Source: Halomarinibacterium sedimenti
GTDB taxonomy: Bacteria; Bacteroidota; Bacteroidia; Flavobacteriales; Flavobacteriaceae
NCBI RefSeq assembly: GCF_019312585.1
Contig: NZ_JAHWDP010000006.1
Span: 36,196-100,195, forward strand
Length of the DNA: 64,000 nucleotides
Direction of reading: 5' to 3'
Shown: piece by piece, positions 9,042 to 16,688 of the stretch
Numbering within the stretch: position 1 is the stretch's first letter
Layout of the letters: every line of letters begins with the position of its first letter
Notes under the pieces: generated by a model
Databases searched by the model: none
The model's input: the letters and a program-made list of their open reading frames with translations, nothing else
What the model was told of the DNA's origin: nothing
Made by a program: the position numbers and the translations under genes

Positions 9042-9078
9042 GGATGCAAAATACTACATTTTTTAACAATAAAATAGG

Positions 9079-10350
9079 CTATGATTTTAAAATAAAGTTC
9101 CCAACTTCACATTGCATACAACGATATTTATTACAATATTCATTCTTTAATTGCAGTAATGCTTGACTATGCCAAGCCGAATTTTCAATAGTTCTTAATG
9201 CTTGAAACTTTGTGATAGTTCTATTATTTTCAATAGGTAATGAAAGGGCTAAATCGATTAACTCTTCGGTAATGTCCCGACCTTGCTGTGTTGCGAATGC
9301 AAACTTTAACGGAATAATCGTATTAATGATAAACAAATCTACTAATCCCTTCGTTATGCTCTTTTTTCGTTTTGTGGAAGTGATTTCAAAATTGTAGTGT
9401 GCATCCCAATATTCACTGGCAGCAACATTAAAAAGATCATAAAATTCTTCTTTGGTGGTTGCTTCCATCATTTTTGAAAAAAGATGCGGATTGCTAGACC
9501 ATAAAGTAGCTAATTGAGACAATCGTATGGTGGGGAAATTTGGAGGTCTAAGTCTAAAAAATTTTGAAGGAATCACCCCAACATTCGAGATTTTATACAT
9601 GGTCTTGGAATACTCATAACTATCTTTCAATAAACCAAAATACCTTCCTCCTTTTTCAACTTCCAACAAGCCTGCTTGTCCAAAAAGCAGCGCTTCCAAT
9701 TTCAATAAATTTCCACCACATTTTTTAATAATAGCATAATCTATAGATTTGGCGACACTATAAAACGAATCTGCATTTAACTTAAGCCCGAAGTTTTTAG
9801 ACAGCATATAAAACATAACGGCTTCCCAATTATTTTGGGTTTCAGAAAGTTCCTGTAAAATAAGGGTTGTTTTTTTCTGAAGCCGCTCTACAAACAATCG
9901 CCAAAACCAACTTTGAAGAATAAAATCATCTACCTTTCCAAAATCATTTTCACAGGGAATAAATTGTTTTGTTTTTGAAAATAGTTGACAGTATTGCAAC
10001 AGGGTTCTTTGCTCCACAATGTCTTTTACTTCCATAGTTGGCAATACACTATTGTCATTTCTAAAAATAGCCACGTCGTACTCCCATACCACATGCAGAA
10101 TTACGTTATCATAATTTGAATCTTTTTCGTGTTGGTGGGCATACCAATCTGAAGACCTAATATGAATTTCTATATTCCCAACCCACAATTGTCCATCAAT
10201 TTCTACATGCGCCAAAAGGAAATCGGGACCAGCATCCTGATTATGATGACCCACTTGTAAAACCTTAATGGGTTTTATGTCTGAAGTAAATAAATTAACC
10301 GTAGAAAATTTTTGAAATTTCCACAGATAATGAAGAAAATCCTCCTTCAT
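9079..10350 (-). CDS. DUF2851 family protein
   Basis: 423 aa, matching the Bacteroidota-restricted DUF2851 family in length and in its N-terminal signature (HYLWKFQKF, GHHNQDAGPDFLLAHVEIDG, GNIEIHIRSSDWYAHQH). The C-terminus carries a CNKYRCMQC cluster that could bind a metal. There is no signal peptide or membrane segment, so it is cytoplasmic. Function unknown; the conserved His/Asp/Glu-rich N-terminal block resembles a nuclease-like fold but I cannot establish activity. Confidence 0.9.
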   Translation of the reverse strand: MKEDFLHYLWKFQKFSTVNLFTSDIKPIKVLQVGHHNQDAGPDFLLAHVEIDGQLWVGNIEIHIRSSDWYAHQHEKDSNYDNVILHVVWEYDVAIFRNDNSVLPTMEVKDIVEQRTLLQYCQLFSKTKQFIPCENDFGKVDDFILQSWFWRLFVERLQKKTTLILQELSETQNNWEAVMFYMLSKNFGLKLNADSFYSVAKSIDYAIIKKCGGNLLKLEALLFGQAGLLEVEKGGRYFGLLKDSYEYSKTMYKISNVGVIPSKFFRLRPPNFPTIRLSQLATLWSSNPHLFSKMMEATTKEEFYDLFNVAASEYWDAHYNFEITSTKRKKSITKGLVDLFIINTIIPLKFAFATQQGRDITEELIDLALSLPIENNRTITKFQALRTIENSAWHSQALLQLKNEYCNKYRCMQCEVGNFILKS

Positions 10351-10393
10351 GAGAGTTTAATATAGGGGGGAGTTATTCTGCGGAAGTCTAAAA

Positions 10394-10426
10394 ATAAAAA
10401 AACCTCTCCAATTCTGGGAGGCTTTT
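10394..10426 (-). terminator. Intrinsic terminator after the cysteine synthase gene
   Basis: On the minus strand a GC-rich stem (CCTCCC...GGAGAGG, with one bulge) around AGAATT is followed by seven T. It lies 21 bp beyond the cysteine synthase stop. Confidence 0.85.
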
Positions 10427-10446
10427 CTTACATATTTTGAATATTG

Positions 10447-11427
10447 TTATTCAATATACCCCATTTTTCGCATCCAATCGTCATTATACATTTTACCTAC
10501 ATAACGACTTCCGTGGTCGTGAAAAAGCACCACTACCACATCATTCTTCGTAAAATGCTCTTTTAACTGTAGCACCCCTTTTATGGCTGCTCCCGCCGAA
10601 TTACCTAAAAACATCCCCTCTTCTTTTGAAAGGCGTTGGGTATACACCGCGGCATCTTTATCGGTTACTTTGGTAAAACCATCAATAATGGAGAAATCAA
10701 CATTTTTAGGAAGAATATCTTCTCCAATACCTTCAGTTACATAAGGGTAAATTTCCTTTTCATCAAAAATTCCTGTTTCATGATATTTTTTAAAAACGCT
10801 TCCGTAAGTGTCAATACCCCAAACTTTTACATTGGGGTTTTGTTCTTTTAAATATTTTCCCACACCGCTAATGGTTCCACCTGTTCCTACTCCCACAACA
10901 AAGTGAGTCACTTTACCATCGGTTTGTTTCCAAATTTCGGGGCCTGTACTTTCATAATGCGCTACCGCGTTACTTGGATTGTCATACTGATTCACATACC
11001 AAGCGTTCGGTGTTTCTTCAGCAAGACGTTTAGCGGTAGAATAATAGGATCGAGGATCTTCGGGTGCAACATCGGTTGGGCACACATACACTTCACTACC
11101 CACAGCCTTTAAAATATCTACCTTTTCTTTACTCTGCTTATCGCTGGTGACGCAAATCATTTTGTACCCTTTTACAATGGCGGCTAAGGCTAGTCCCATT
11201 CCTGTATTTCCACTGGTTCCTTCCACAATAGTGCCACCGGGTTTTAGTCGTCCGTCGGCTTCGGCATCTTCAATCATTTTTAACGCCATTCTATCTTTTA
11301 CCGAGTTTCCTGGGTTAAAAGTTTCGTATTTGGCAAGAACCAAACAAGGTAAGTCGGCCGTAAGTTTATTGATTTTAACTAAAGGTGTATTTCCAATAGT
11401 TTCTAAAATATTTTTTGCGTATTCCAT
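10447..11427 (-). CDS. cysM: Cysteine synthase family PLP enzyme
   Basis: 326 aa. This is the fold-type II PLP enzyme that makes L-cysteine from O-acetylserine (or O-phosphoserine) and sulfide or thiosulfate. Key motifs are GNTPLVKI near the start, the PLP-lysine segment NPGNSVKDRMA (Lys44), the substrate loop EGTSGNTGMGLA, and VGVGTGGTISGVGKYL for the PLP phosphate. The shortened, CysM-like sequence makes the CysM label more likely than CysK, but the two cannot be separated firmly by eye. TACTTTTG about 20 nt upstream (11447-11454) fits a -7 element. Confidence 0.9.
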   Translation of the reverse strand: MEYAKNILETIGNTPLVKINKLTADLPCLVLAKYETFNPGNSVKDRMALKMIEDAEADGRLKPGGTIVEGTSGNTGMGLALAAIVKGYKMICVTSDKQSKEKVDILKAVGSEVYVCPTDVAPEDPRSYYSTAKRLAEETPNAWYVNQYDNPSNAVAHYESTGPEIWKQTDGKVTHFVVGVGTGGTISGVGKYLKEQNPNVKVWGIDTYGSVFKKYHETGIFDEKEIYPYVTEGIGEDILPKNVDFSIIDGFTKVTDKDAAVYTQRLSKEEGMFLGNSAGAAIKGVLQLKEHFTKNDVVVVLFHDHGSRYVGKMYNDDWMRKMGYIE

Positions 11428-11501
11428 CTCTTATTTTAAAGCTGGGCAAAAGTACAAAAGACTTAAGAGAAAAGAGAATAGACTATAAAGAAAAGCAATA
11501 C

Positions 11502-12737
11502 TTACTGAAACCTAATTGCTTTTACGGGGGAAATTTTTGACACCATATACGACGGAATTAACAGCATCAGCAAGCAAAGTAATAAGGTGCCAACATTCAA
11601 CAGAATAATGTAACCAACATCAATAAATACAGGCGCATGGGTTACGTAATAGGTTTTAGGGTCTAAGGTGATAAAATTTCCATATTTCTGAAGGAGCAGA
11701 AATCCAATTCCTATCACATTTCCGAAAAACAAGCCCACACAAATAATATAGCTTGCATTGTATAAAAATATCTTTCTTATACTCCAATCGGTACTCCCCA
11801 ACGCTTTCAAAATACCAATCATTTGGGTGCGTTCCAAAATTAAAACAAGCAAGGCGGTAATCATATTAATCCCTGCAATAAGAATCATAATTCCTATAAT
11901 AAGTACCACATTAAAATCGAACAAATCTATCCATTCAAAAATGGAATAGTATTTATCCCGTATGGTAATAGAATCTAAGGTGCTGGGAGTGGCTTCGTAA
12001 ACCTGATTCCCAATCGTTTGAATATCATTAAAATCGTCTACAAAAATTTCGAAAGAGCCTATTTCATCTTCGGTCCAATTATTCAATCGTTGGATATGCC
12101 GAATATCGGTGAGCATAAACTGTTCATCAAATTCCTGAAATCCGCTATCGTAAATTCCCACAAGGGTAAACCCTCTACTTCGGGTTTTATTTTCTTTTTC
12201 TTCCTGAAGAAAAAAAGTGACAATTTTATCGCCTAGCTTAAACCCTAATCTATTGGCGAGATAGGAGGAAATAAGCACCTCATCATGTAAGTTTTCAGTA
12301 TAATTAGGCAGCCGTCCTTCCATGAGATATTCTTCAAAATACTGCCAATCGTAATCGGCGCCTACACCTTTCGCCACAACGCCTTCAAAATCGGTTTCGG
12401 TACGGATAATACCTCCCTTGGAAGCGGTTACCTGTATGTGCCTTATTCCTTCTACAGAAGTAAACTTGGGATAAAAATCTTGATTTTTTGAAATGGCAAC
12501 TTGCGACTCGTCGCTGGTATTGGTATCGAAATTTGAAATGATAATATCGCCGTTAAAAGCAGATACTTTTTCCCGTATTTTTTTCTGAAGTCCTACACTG
12601 GTAGCAATGGTTACCAACATAATCACCATTCCCAATGTAATTGCCGCAATAGCAATTTTTATTATTGGTGCCGATACACTACTTTTATAATCCTTCGAAG
12701 CAATGATGCGTCGAGCAGTAAAGAATTCAAAATTCAC
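11502..12737 (-). CDS. ABC transporter permease (FtsX/LolC-like)
   Basis: 411 aa starting with GTG. A first membrane helix (about 24-47, IIKIAIAAITLGMVIMLVTIA) is followed by a large periplasmic MacB-PCD-type domain (about 50-265) and three C-terminal helices (VVLIIGIMILIAGINMITALLVLI, then two more). This is the topology of LolC/LolE and MacB/FtsX permeases, which couple ATPases to lipoprotein release or envelope work. No ATPase gene adjoins it. The GTG start is only 5 bp from the divergent ATG of the NamZ-like gene, so its promoter must lie inside that coding region; TATTTTTG at 12763-12770 is a candidate. Confidence 0.9.
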   Translation of the reverse strand: MNFEFFTARRIIASKDYKSSVSAPIIKIAIAAITLGMVIMLVTIATSVGLQKKIREKVSAFNGDIIISNFDTNTSDESQVAISKNQDFYPKFTSVEGIRHIQVTASKGGIIRTETDFEGVVAKGVGADYDWQYFEEYLMEGRLPNYTENLHDEVLISSYLANRLGFKLGDKIVTFFLQEEKENKTRSRGFTLVGIYDSGFQEFDEQFMLTDIRHIQRLNNWTEDEIGSFEIFVDDFNDIQTIGNQVYEATPSTLDSITIRDKYYSIFEWIDLFDFNVVLIIGIMILIAGINMITALLVLILERTQMIGILKALGSTDWSIRKIFLYNASYIICVGLFFGNVIGIGFLLLQKYGNFITLDPKTYYVTHAPVFIDVGYIILLNVGTLLLCLLMLLIPSYMVSKISPVKAIRFQ

Positions 12738-12742
12738 GGGCT

Positions 12743-14059
12743 ATGGTTCGATTTTCTTTTTTCAAAAATACATTATTAATTATTCTTCCATTAACGATGC
12801 TCATTTGTTTTTCGTGCGGAGGGCAGAATACTTCAGAGAAAAGAACAGAGAAAAGTGAAAAAAGCGAAGAGAAAATAGAGAAGACATTAGATTCTATTTA
12901 TGTTTTAGGTATAATTCCTGGAGCAAACTCATATAATGAATATCTTCCTCTAATTATAAACAAAAAAATTGGGATTGTTGCAAATCAGACTTCAGTGGTT
13001 ACTGAAAAGGTCAATAGTATTTTAGGAAAGCCAATAAAATTAATAGATAGTAAAATATACAAAGACGCTCATCTTGTCGATTTTTTACTTTCTGAAGGCA
13101 TTGCACTTCAAAAAATATTCTCTCCAGAACACGGCTTTCGGGGCTCTGAAGATGCTGGTGCCGAAGTAAAAGATGGCAAAGACACCAAAACAGGATTGCC
13201 TATTTTTTCACTCCACGGAAAGAACCGAAAACCTACCTCTGAGCAAATGCATGGATTAGAAATGATGGTGTTCGATATTCAAGATGTAGGTGTGCGCTTT
13301 TACACTTATTTATCAACCCTGCATTATGTGATGGAAGCCTGTGCCGAAGCGAATATTCCATTAATTGTTCTAGATCGTCCCAATCCCAACGCCCATTATA
13401 TGGATGGCCCGATGATGGAACCTGAAAATACTGGGTTTTTAGGGCTACACCCTGTGCCTTTGGTCTACGGAATGACCATTGGTGAATACGCCCAAATGAT
13501 AAATGGGGAAGGTTGGTTGAAGGATGGGATACAATGTAATTTGACTGTCATCCCTATTAAAAACTACAATCACCAAAGTCGCTATTCATTGCCCGTGCGT
13601 CCTTCACCCAATTTACCCGATGACCAAGCCATTAATTTATACCCGAGTTTGGGATTATTGGAAGGCACCAACCTCAACGCGGGTCGTGGCACCGAAATGC
13701 AGTTTCAAGTCATTGGTTCGCCCTATTTACCCAAAGATAAGTATCCCTTTAGCTACACGCCACAACCAAATTTTGGCTCTAGCAATCCTAAATTTAAAGG
13801 CGTAGCCTGCCACGGACTCGATTTACGAAATACCCCCCGATTGGATAACGTAGATCTCACTTGGATTATGGATGCCTACCATAATTACGAAAAGAAAGAC
13901 GATTTTTTTAACACCAAAAACTTTACCACCCACGCGGGAACCGCCAAACTGCAACAGCAAATTGAAGCAGGCTTATCGATGAAGGAAATTAGAGAAAGTT
14001 GGCAAGCTGATTTGGAACAATTTAAAAAGGTGAGAATGAAGTATTTGATTTATGAGTAA
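12743..14059 (+). CDS. namZ: DUF1343 lipoprotein, NamZ-like exo-beta-N-acetylmuramidase
   Basis: 438 aa with lipobox CFSC (Cys25). A Lys/Glu-rich linker (about 30-48) leads into a DUF1343 domain. The family signatures are present: GIVANQTSVV, FSPEHGFRG, GKNRKPTSEQM, DIQDVGVRFYTY, RPNPN, NLNAGRGTE. NamZ of Tannerella forsythia and Bacillus subtilis removes terminal MurNAc from peptidoglycan fragments, which supports a periplasmic wall-recycling role; exact substrate is inferred from family. Its stop codon abuts the convergent YkgJ gene with no spacer (TAATTA). Confidence 0.9.
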   Translation: MVRFSFFKNTLLIILPLTMLICFSCGGQNTSEKRTEKSEKSEEKIEKTLDSIYVLGIIPGANSYNEYLPLIINKKIGIVANQTSVVTEKVNSILGKPIKLIDSKIYKDAHLVDFLLSEGIALQKIFSPEHGFRGSEDAGAEVKDGKDTKTGLPIFSLHGKNRKPTSEQMHGLEMMVFDIQDVGVRFYTYLSTLHYVMEACAEANIPLIVLDRPNPNAHYMDGPMMEPENTGFLGLHPVPLVYGMTIGEYAQMINGEGWLKDGIQCNLTVIPIKNYNHQSRYSLPVRPSPNLPDDQAINLYPSLGLLEGTNLNAGRGTEMQFQVIGSPYLPKDKYPFSYTPQPNFGSSNPKFKGVACHGLDLRNTPRLDNVDLTWIMDAYHNYEKKDDFFNTKNFTTHAGTAKLQQQIEAGLSMKEIRESWQADLEQFKKVRMKYLIYE

Positions 14060-14551
14060 TTAAGAAATCCTCCGCTTCATCTCCTCCACAATGTTGAACG
14101 CCGCAGGGCAAATCGCCACATTTTTCAGCGTCAGGTTTGAGATTTGCTGGAACTTTTTTCTATCGGTATGTGGAAATTCGCGACAGGCTTTGGGACGGAC
14201 TTCATAAATACTGCAATAGTTATCGGCTCCTAAAAATGTACACGGCACGCTTTGCAACACATAATCGTGGTCTTCATCCACTCGCAAATACGTTTCAATA
14301 AACTGCTGGGGTTTCATTCTAAAATGTTTGGCAATACGTTCTACATCCTTATCGGTAAACAAGGGTCCTGTTGTTTTACAGCAATTAGCACAATTGAGGC
14401 AATCGGTCTTTCGAAACTCGGCCTCGTGCAATTCCACCATCAAGGTATCTAAGTTTTTGGGTGGTTTTTTCTTCAGCTTGGCAAAGAATTTTTTGTTTTC
14501 GGTATTCGTATCTTTGGCGCGCTGTGGGAGTTGTTTTAGGATTTCTTCCAT
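14060..14551 (-). CDS. YkgJ-family cysteine-cluster protein
   Basis: 163 aa. The two Cys clusters of the CxxCxxCC family are plain: DCLNCANCCKTTGPLF (about 56-71) and CTFLGADNYCSIYEVRPKAC (about 103-122). They are predicted to hold a zinc ion or an iron-sulfur cluster. There is no signal peptide, so it is cytoplasmic. The precise role of this family is not established. It is divergent from the methyltransferase gene at 14616, with the heptamer repeat between them. Confidence 0.9.
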   Translation of the reverse strand: MEEILKQLPQRAKDTNTENKKFFAKLKKKPPKNLDTLMVELHEAEFRKTDCLNCANCCKTTGPLFTDKDVERIAKHFRMKPQQFIETYLRVDEDHDYVLQSVPCTFLGADNYCSIYEVRPKACREFPHTDRKKFQQISNLTLKNVAICPAAFNIVEEMKRRIS

Positions 14552-14556
14552 TTAGG

Positions 14557-14591
14557 TCTTGGGTCTTGGGTCTTGGGTCTTGGGTCTTGGG
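14557..14591. repeat. Five tandem heptamers TCTTGGG
   Basis: Five perfect consecutive copies of TCTTGGG lie in the 64-bp divergent gap between the YkgJ gene and the methyltransferase gene. A tract like this can change copy number by strand slippage. Each unit carries a TTG, the -33 promoter core in this phylum, and TAAATTTA (14592-14599) sits just downstream as a near-consensus -7 box. Confidence 0.95.
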
Positions 14592-14615
14592 TAAATTTAC
14601 TTATTCTATTCGAAA

Positions 14616-15326
14616 ATGAAAGATATATTAGGAAAAGCATTACTAGATTATTTTCACGGAAACTACACCGAGGACATCCTCACCGAAACCAATATTAGTG
14701 ATGAAGACGAGCTACCCCTGCCCTATCTTTTCCGAAATTATGACGAAATGCCTTCTTTAGAACAAAAAGCACTCGAATTATGCAAAGGAACTGTTTTGGA
14801 CGTAGGATGTGGTGCTGGAAGTCATTCGCTTTGGCTTCAAAATAAGGGATTGCAAGTAACAGCAATCGATACATCCAAAGGAGCTTTAGAGGTTACTAGG
14901 TTACGCGGGGTTGAAAATGTAAAACAGATATCTCTTTTAGACTATTCCGAAGCAAAATTCGATACCATTTTATTGCTCATGAATGGTACTGGAATCTTTG
15001 AGACCATTGACCAAGTTCCAAATTATTTACATCATTTAAAATCGCTTTTACAACCTAACGGACAAATTTTAATCGATTCTTCCGATTTAAAATATATGTA
15101 CGACACCAGTGAAGAAGGTGGTATTTGGGTCCCTGCAGATAGATATTATGGCGAGTTGGAATTTACGATGAAATACAAAGGCGAGCTAAGCAACCCTTTT
15201 CATTGGTTGTATTTAGATTCCGCTCGTTTTGAGGTATACGCAAAAAATAATGGTTTCAAATTTGAAACCATTATAGAAGGTGAACATTTTGAGTACCTAG
15301 CGAGACTTACTGCTTATCCACTGTAA
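14616..15326 (+). CDS. Class I SAM-dependent methyltransferase
   Basis: 236 aa. SAM-binding motif I reads VLDVGCGAGSHSLWL (about 65-79), followed by the acidic residue after the next strand (VTAIDTSKGAL). The methyl acceptor is unknown; the C-terminal half (GGIWVPADRYYGELEFTMKYKGE) carries a conserved aromatic-rich region seen in flavobacterial homologues. The last 20 bp overlap the convergent DUF2059 gene. Confidence 0.88.
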   Translation: MKDILGKALLDYFHGNYTEDILTETNISDEDELPLPYLFRNYDEMPSLEQKALELCKGTVLDVGCGAGSHSLWLQNKGLQVTAIDTSKGALEVTRLRGVENVKQISLLDYSEAKFDTILLLMNGTGIFETIDQVPNYLHHLKSLLQPNGQILIDSSDLKYMYDTSEEGGIWVPADRYYGELEFTMKYKGELSNPFHWLYLDSARFEVYAKNNGFKFETIIEGEHFEYLARLTAYPL

Positions 15327-15843
15327 GATAACCGCCTTTTACAAGTTGTTTAATCTTTGTACCAAATAACTCACGGCTCCAATCGGAAGAAATTTTTTCG
15401 ATGTCTTTGGTGAGTTCTTTTCGATTTTTTTCAAACTTCTTCGATACATCACTGTCAAGGTATTCTTGAAAAACGGCATTTTCTTCTTCGGTTAACGCAT
15501 AATCTGAAACTACTTTTTGGCCAACTTCAGAGCTATAAAAATCGTTCATTTTGGCAATGTCTTCTCTTGTAAAGTACTTTCGGTAAGCAAATGTAAGACG
15601 AGAAATGATATCGTCTATTTGATCTTCTTCGTCAAGTTTAAGCTCTTCCCAAGCTTCTTCTGGAATTTCCTTATCCCTAAAGTTACGTTCTAAAACAGGG
15701 AACAATTCGTAAAAAGCAATGCTGTATTGAACACGGGTTCCGTTGATATCTAAATAATCTATAATTTCTTTCTGAAAATCATCCACTTGAGAGATTCCCG
15801 AAAAACAAATAAGTAAAAATATCGTTAAAAAGGTAGACTTCAT
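15307..15843 (-). CDS. DUF2059 secreted protein
   Basis: 178 aa from the ATG at 15843; a longer in-frame extension overlaps the divergent gene and would bury the signal peptide, so it is rejected. A signal peptide (MKSTFLTIFLLICFSGIS) is followed by an all-helical DUF2059 domain (about 60-150; EDIAKMNDFYSSEVGQKVVSD is typical). Probably periplasmic; function unknown. A promoter with CAA/TTG at -33 (15903-15905), 19-bp spacing and TAAGTTTG (15876-15883) serves it. Confidence 0.88.
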   Translation of the reverse strand: MKSTFLTIFLLICFSGISQVDDFQKEIIDYLDINGTRVQYSIAFYELFPVLERNFRDKEIPEEAWEELKLDEEDQIDDIISRLTFAYRKYFTREDIAKMNDFYSSEVGQKVVSDYALTEEENAVFQEYLDSDVSKKFEKNRKELTKDIEKISSDWSRELFGTKIKQLVKGGYLTVDKQ

Positions 15844-15866
15844 TTTAAATTTGGTATTATAAAAGT

Positions 15867-15905
15867 TATGTTTGCCAAACTTACAAAAATTGCGCCATGT
15901 CACAA
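15867..15905. promoter_or_regulatory. Back-to-back divergent promoters for DUF2059 and metalloprotease genes
   Basis: Plus-strand TATGTTTG (15867-15874) and minus-strand TAAGTTTG (15883-15876) abut with one base between them. The minus promoter is complete: TTG at 15905-15903, spacing 19, matching the Flavobacterium consensus TTG-N17-23-TAnnTTTG. The plus promoter lacks a clear TTG. Confidence 0.65.
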
Positions 15906-16679
15906 TATTTAAGAATTTTCTTTTTTGCTTCGTTGCTATTATTTTCATTTTCGGGATGTAAAAATGACGATGGCGGCGAGGTAATCGCAGACCCAACGGC
16001 CGAAAATAAAAAGGCTTTGGGGGTATCTGCAGAGGATTTACTTTCCGATGACATTTATGGCTCTTTAACCGTTGAGTTTGTGTACACCACTTCTTCGAAA
16101 CCAGCTGAAGCAAGTATTACTGCTTTCAGAAACTTTTTACAGGCTAGAATTCATAAACCTGGTGGTATAATTTTTGTAGAAACTCAAATTCCAGACCAAG
16201 CAGGCGCGCCTTTTACGTTAAACGATATTAAAGATTTTGAAGAAGAATTTAGAACCCAATACACTGATGGAGATGACATAGCTGTGTATATCTTTTTCTC
16301 TAACGGAAGCTCTAGTAACGACACTCAAACCAATGTAACTTTAGGAACAGCCTATAGAAATACCTCCATGGTAATTTATGAAAATACCTTACGCATTATT
16401 ACCGAGTCTGACCCTGTTTTGCTTCCTATTTTAGAGCAAACCACTATGCAACACGAAATGGGTCATATTTTTGGATTGGTGAATATTCAAAATGATGATA
16501 TTCATACCGCTCACGAAGATCCAAGTGCTAGTAAACATTGTATTGTGAATGAATGCCTCATGTATTTTGAAGCGACTAACCTTTTAAGAAGCGAAGTAAC
16601 TCGTTTTTTAAGACGAGGCGCTGTACCTCAGCTAGATCCCTTGTGTATTGAAGATTTACAAGCTAAAGGAGGAAAATAA
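15897..16679 (+). CDS. Zinc metalloprotease-like lipoprotein
   Basis: 260 aa with lipobox FSGC (Cys21). The zinc-binding helix TMQHEMGHIFGLVN (His186, Glu187, His190) resembles the metzincin motif HExxHxxGxxH, and CLMYF (Met222) may be the Met-turn. The third metzincin ligand position holds Asn196, so another residue (perhaps His203 or His206) or an altered site must complete the metal shell. It is therefore a putative membrane-anchored protease facing the periplasm or surface. Convergent with the amidohydrolase gene 9 bp downstream. Confidence 0.82.
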   Translation: MSQYLRIFFFASLLLFSFSGCKNDDGGEVIADPTAENKKALGVSAEDLLSDDIYGSLTVEFVYTTSSKPAEASITAFRNFLQARIHKPGGIIFVETQIPDQAGAPFTLNDIKDFEEEFRTQYTDGDDIAVYIFFSNGSSSNDTQTNVTLGTAYRNTSMVIYENTLRIITESDPVLLPILEQTTMQHEMGHIFGLVNIQNDDIHTAHEDPSASKHCIVNECLMYFEATNLLRSEVTRFLRRGAVPQLDPLCIEDLQAKGGK

Positions 16680-16688
16680 ATCTATTTC

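Noticed and set aside
8854..9069. 71-codon minus-strand ORF overlapping the PspC gene
   Set aside because: It is an out-of-frame shadow; the PspC reading frame is clear and coupled to the K+ channel gene.
14557..14591. CRISPR-like tandem repeat
   Set aside because: The units are seven bases with no spacers, so it is a simple tandem repeat, not a CRISPR array.
15844..16113. 90-codon N-terminal extension of the DUF2059 gene
   Set aside because: It overlaps the divergent metalloprotease gene and its promoter and would place the signal peptide internally.
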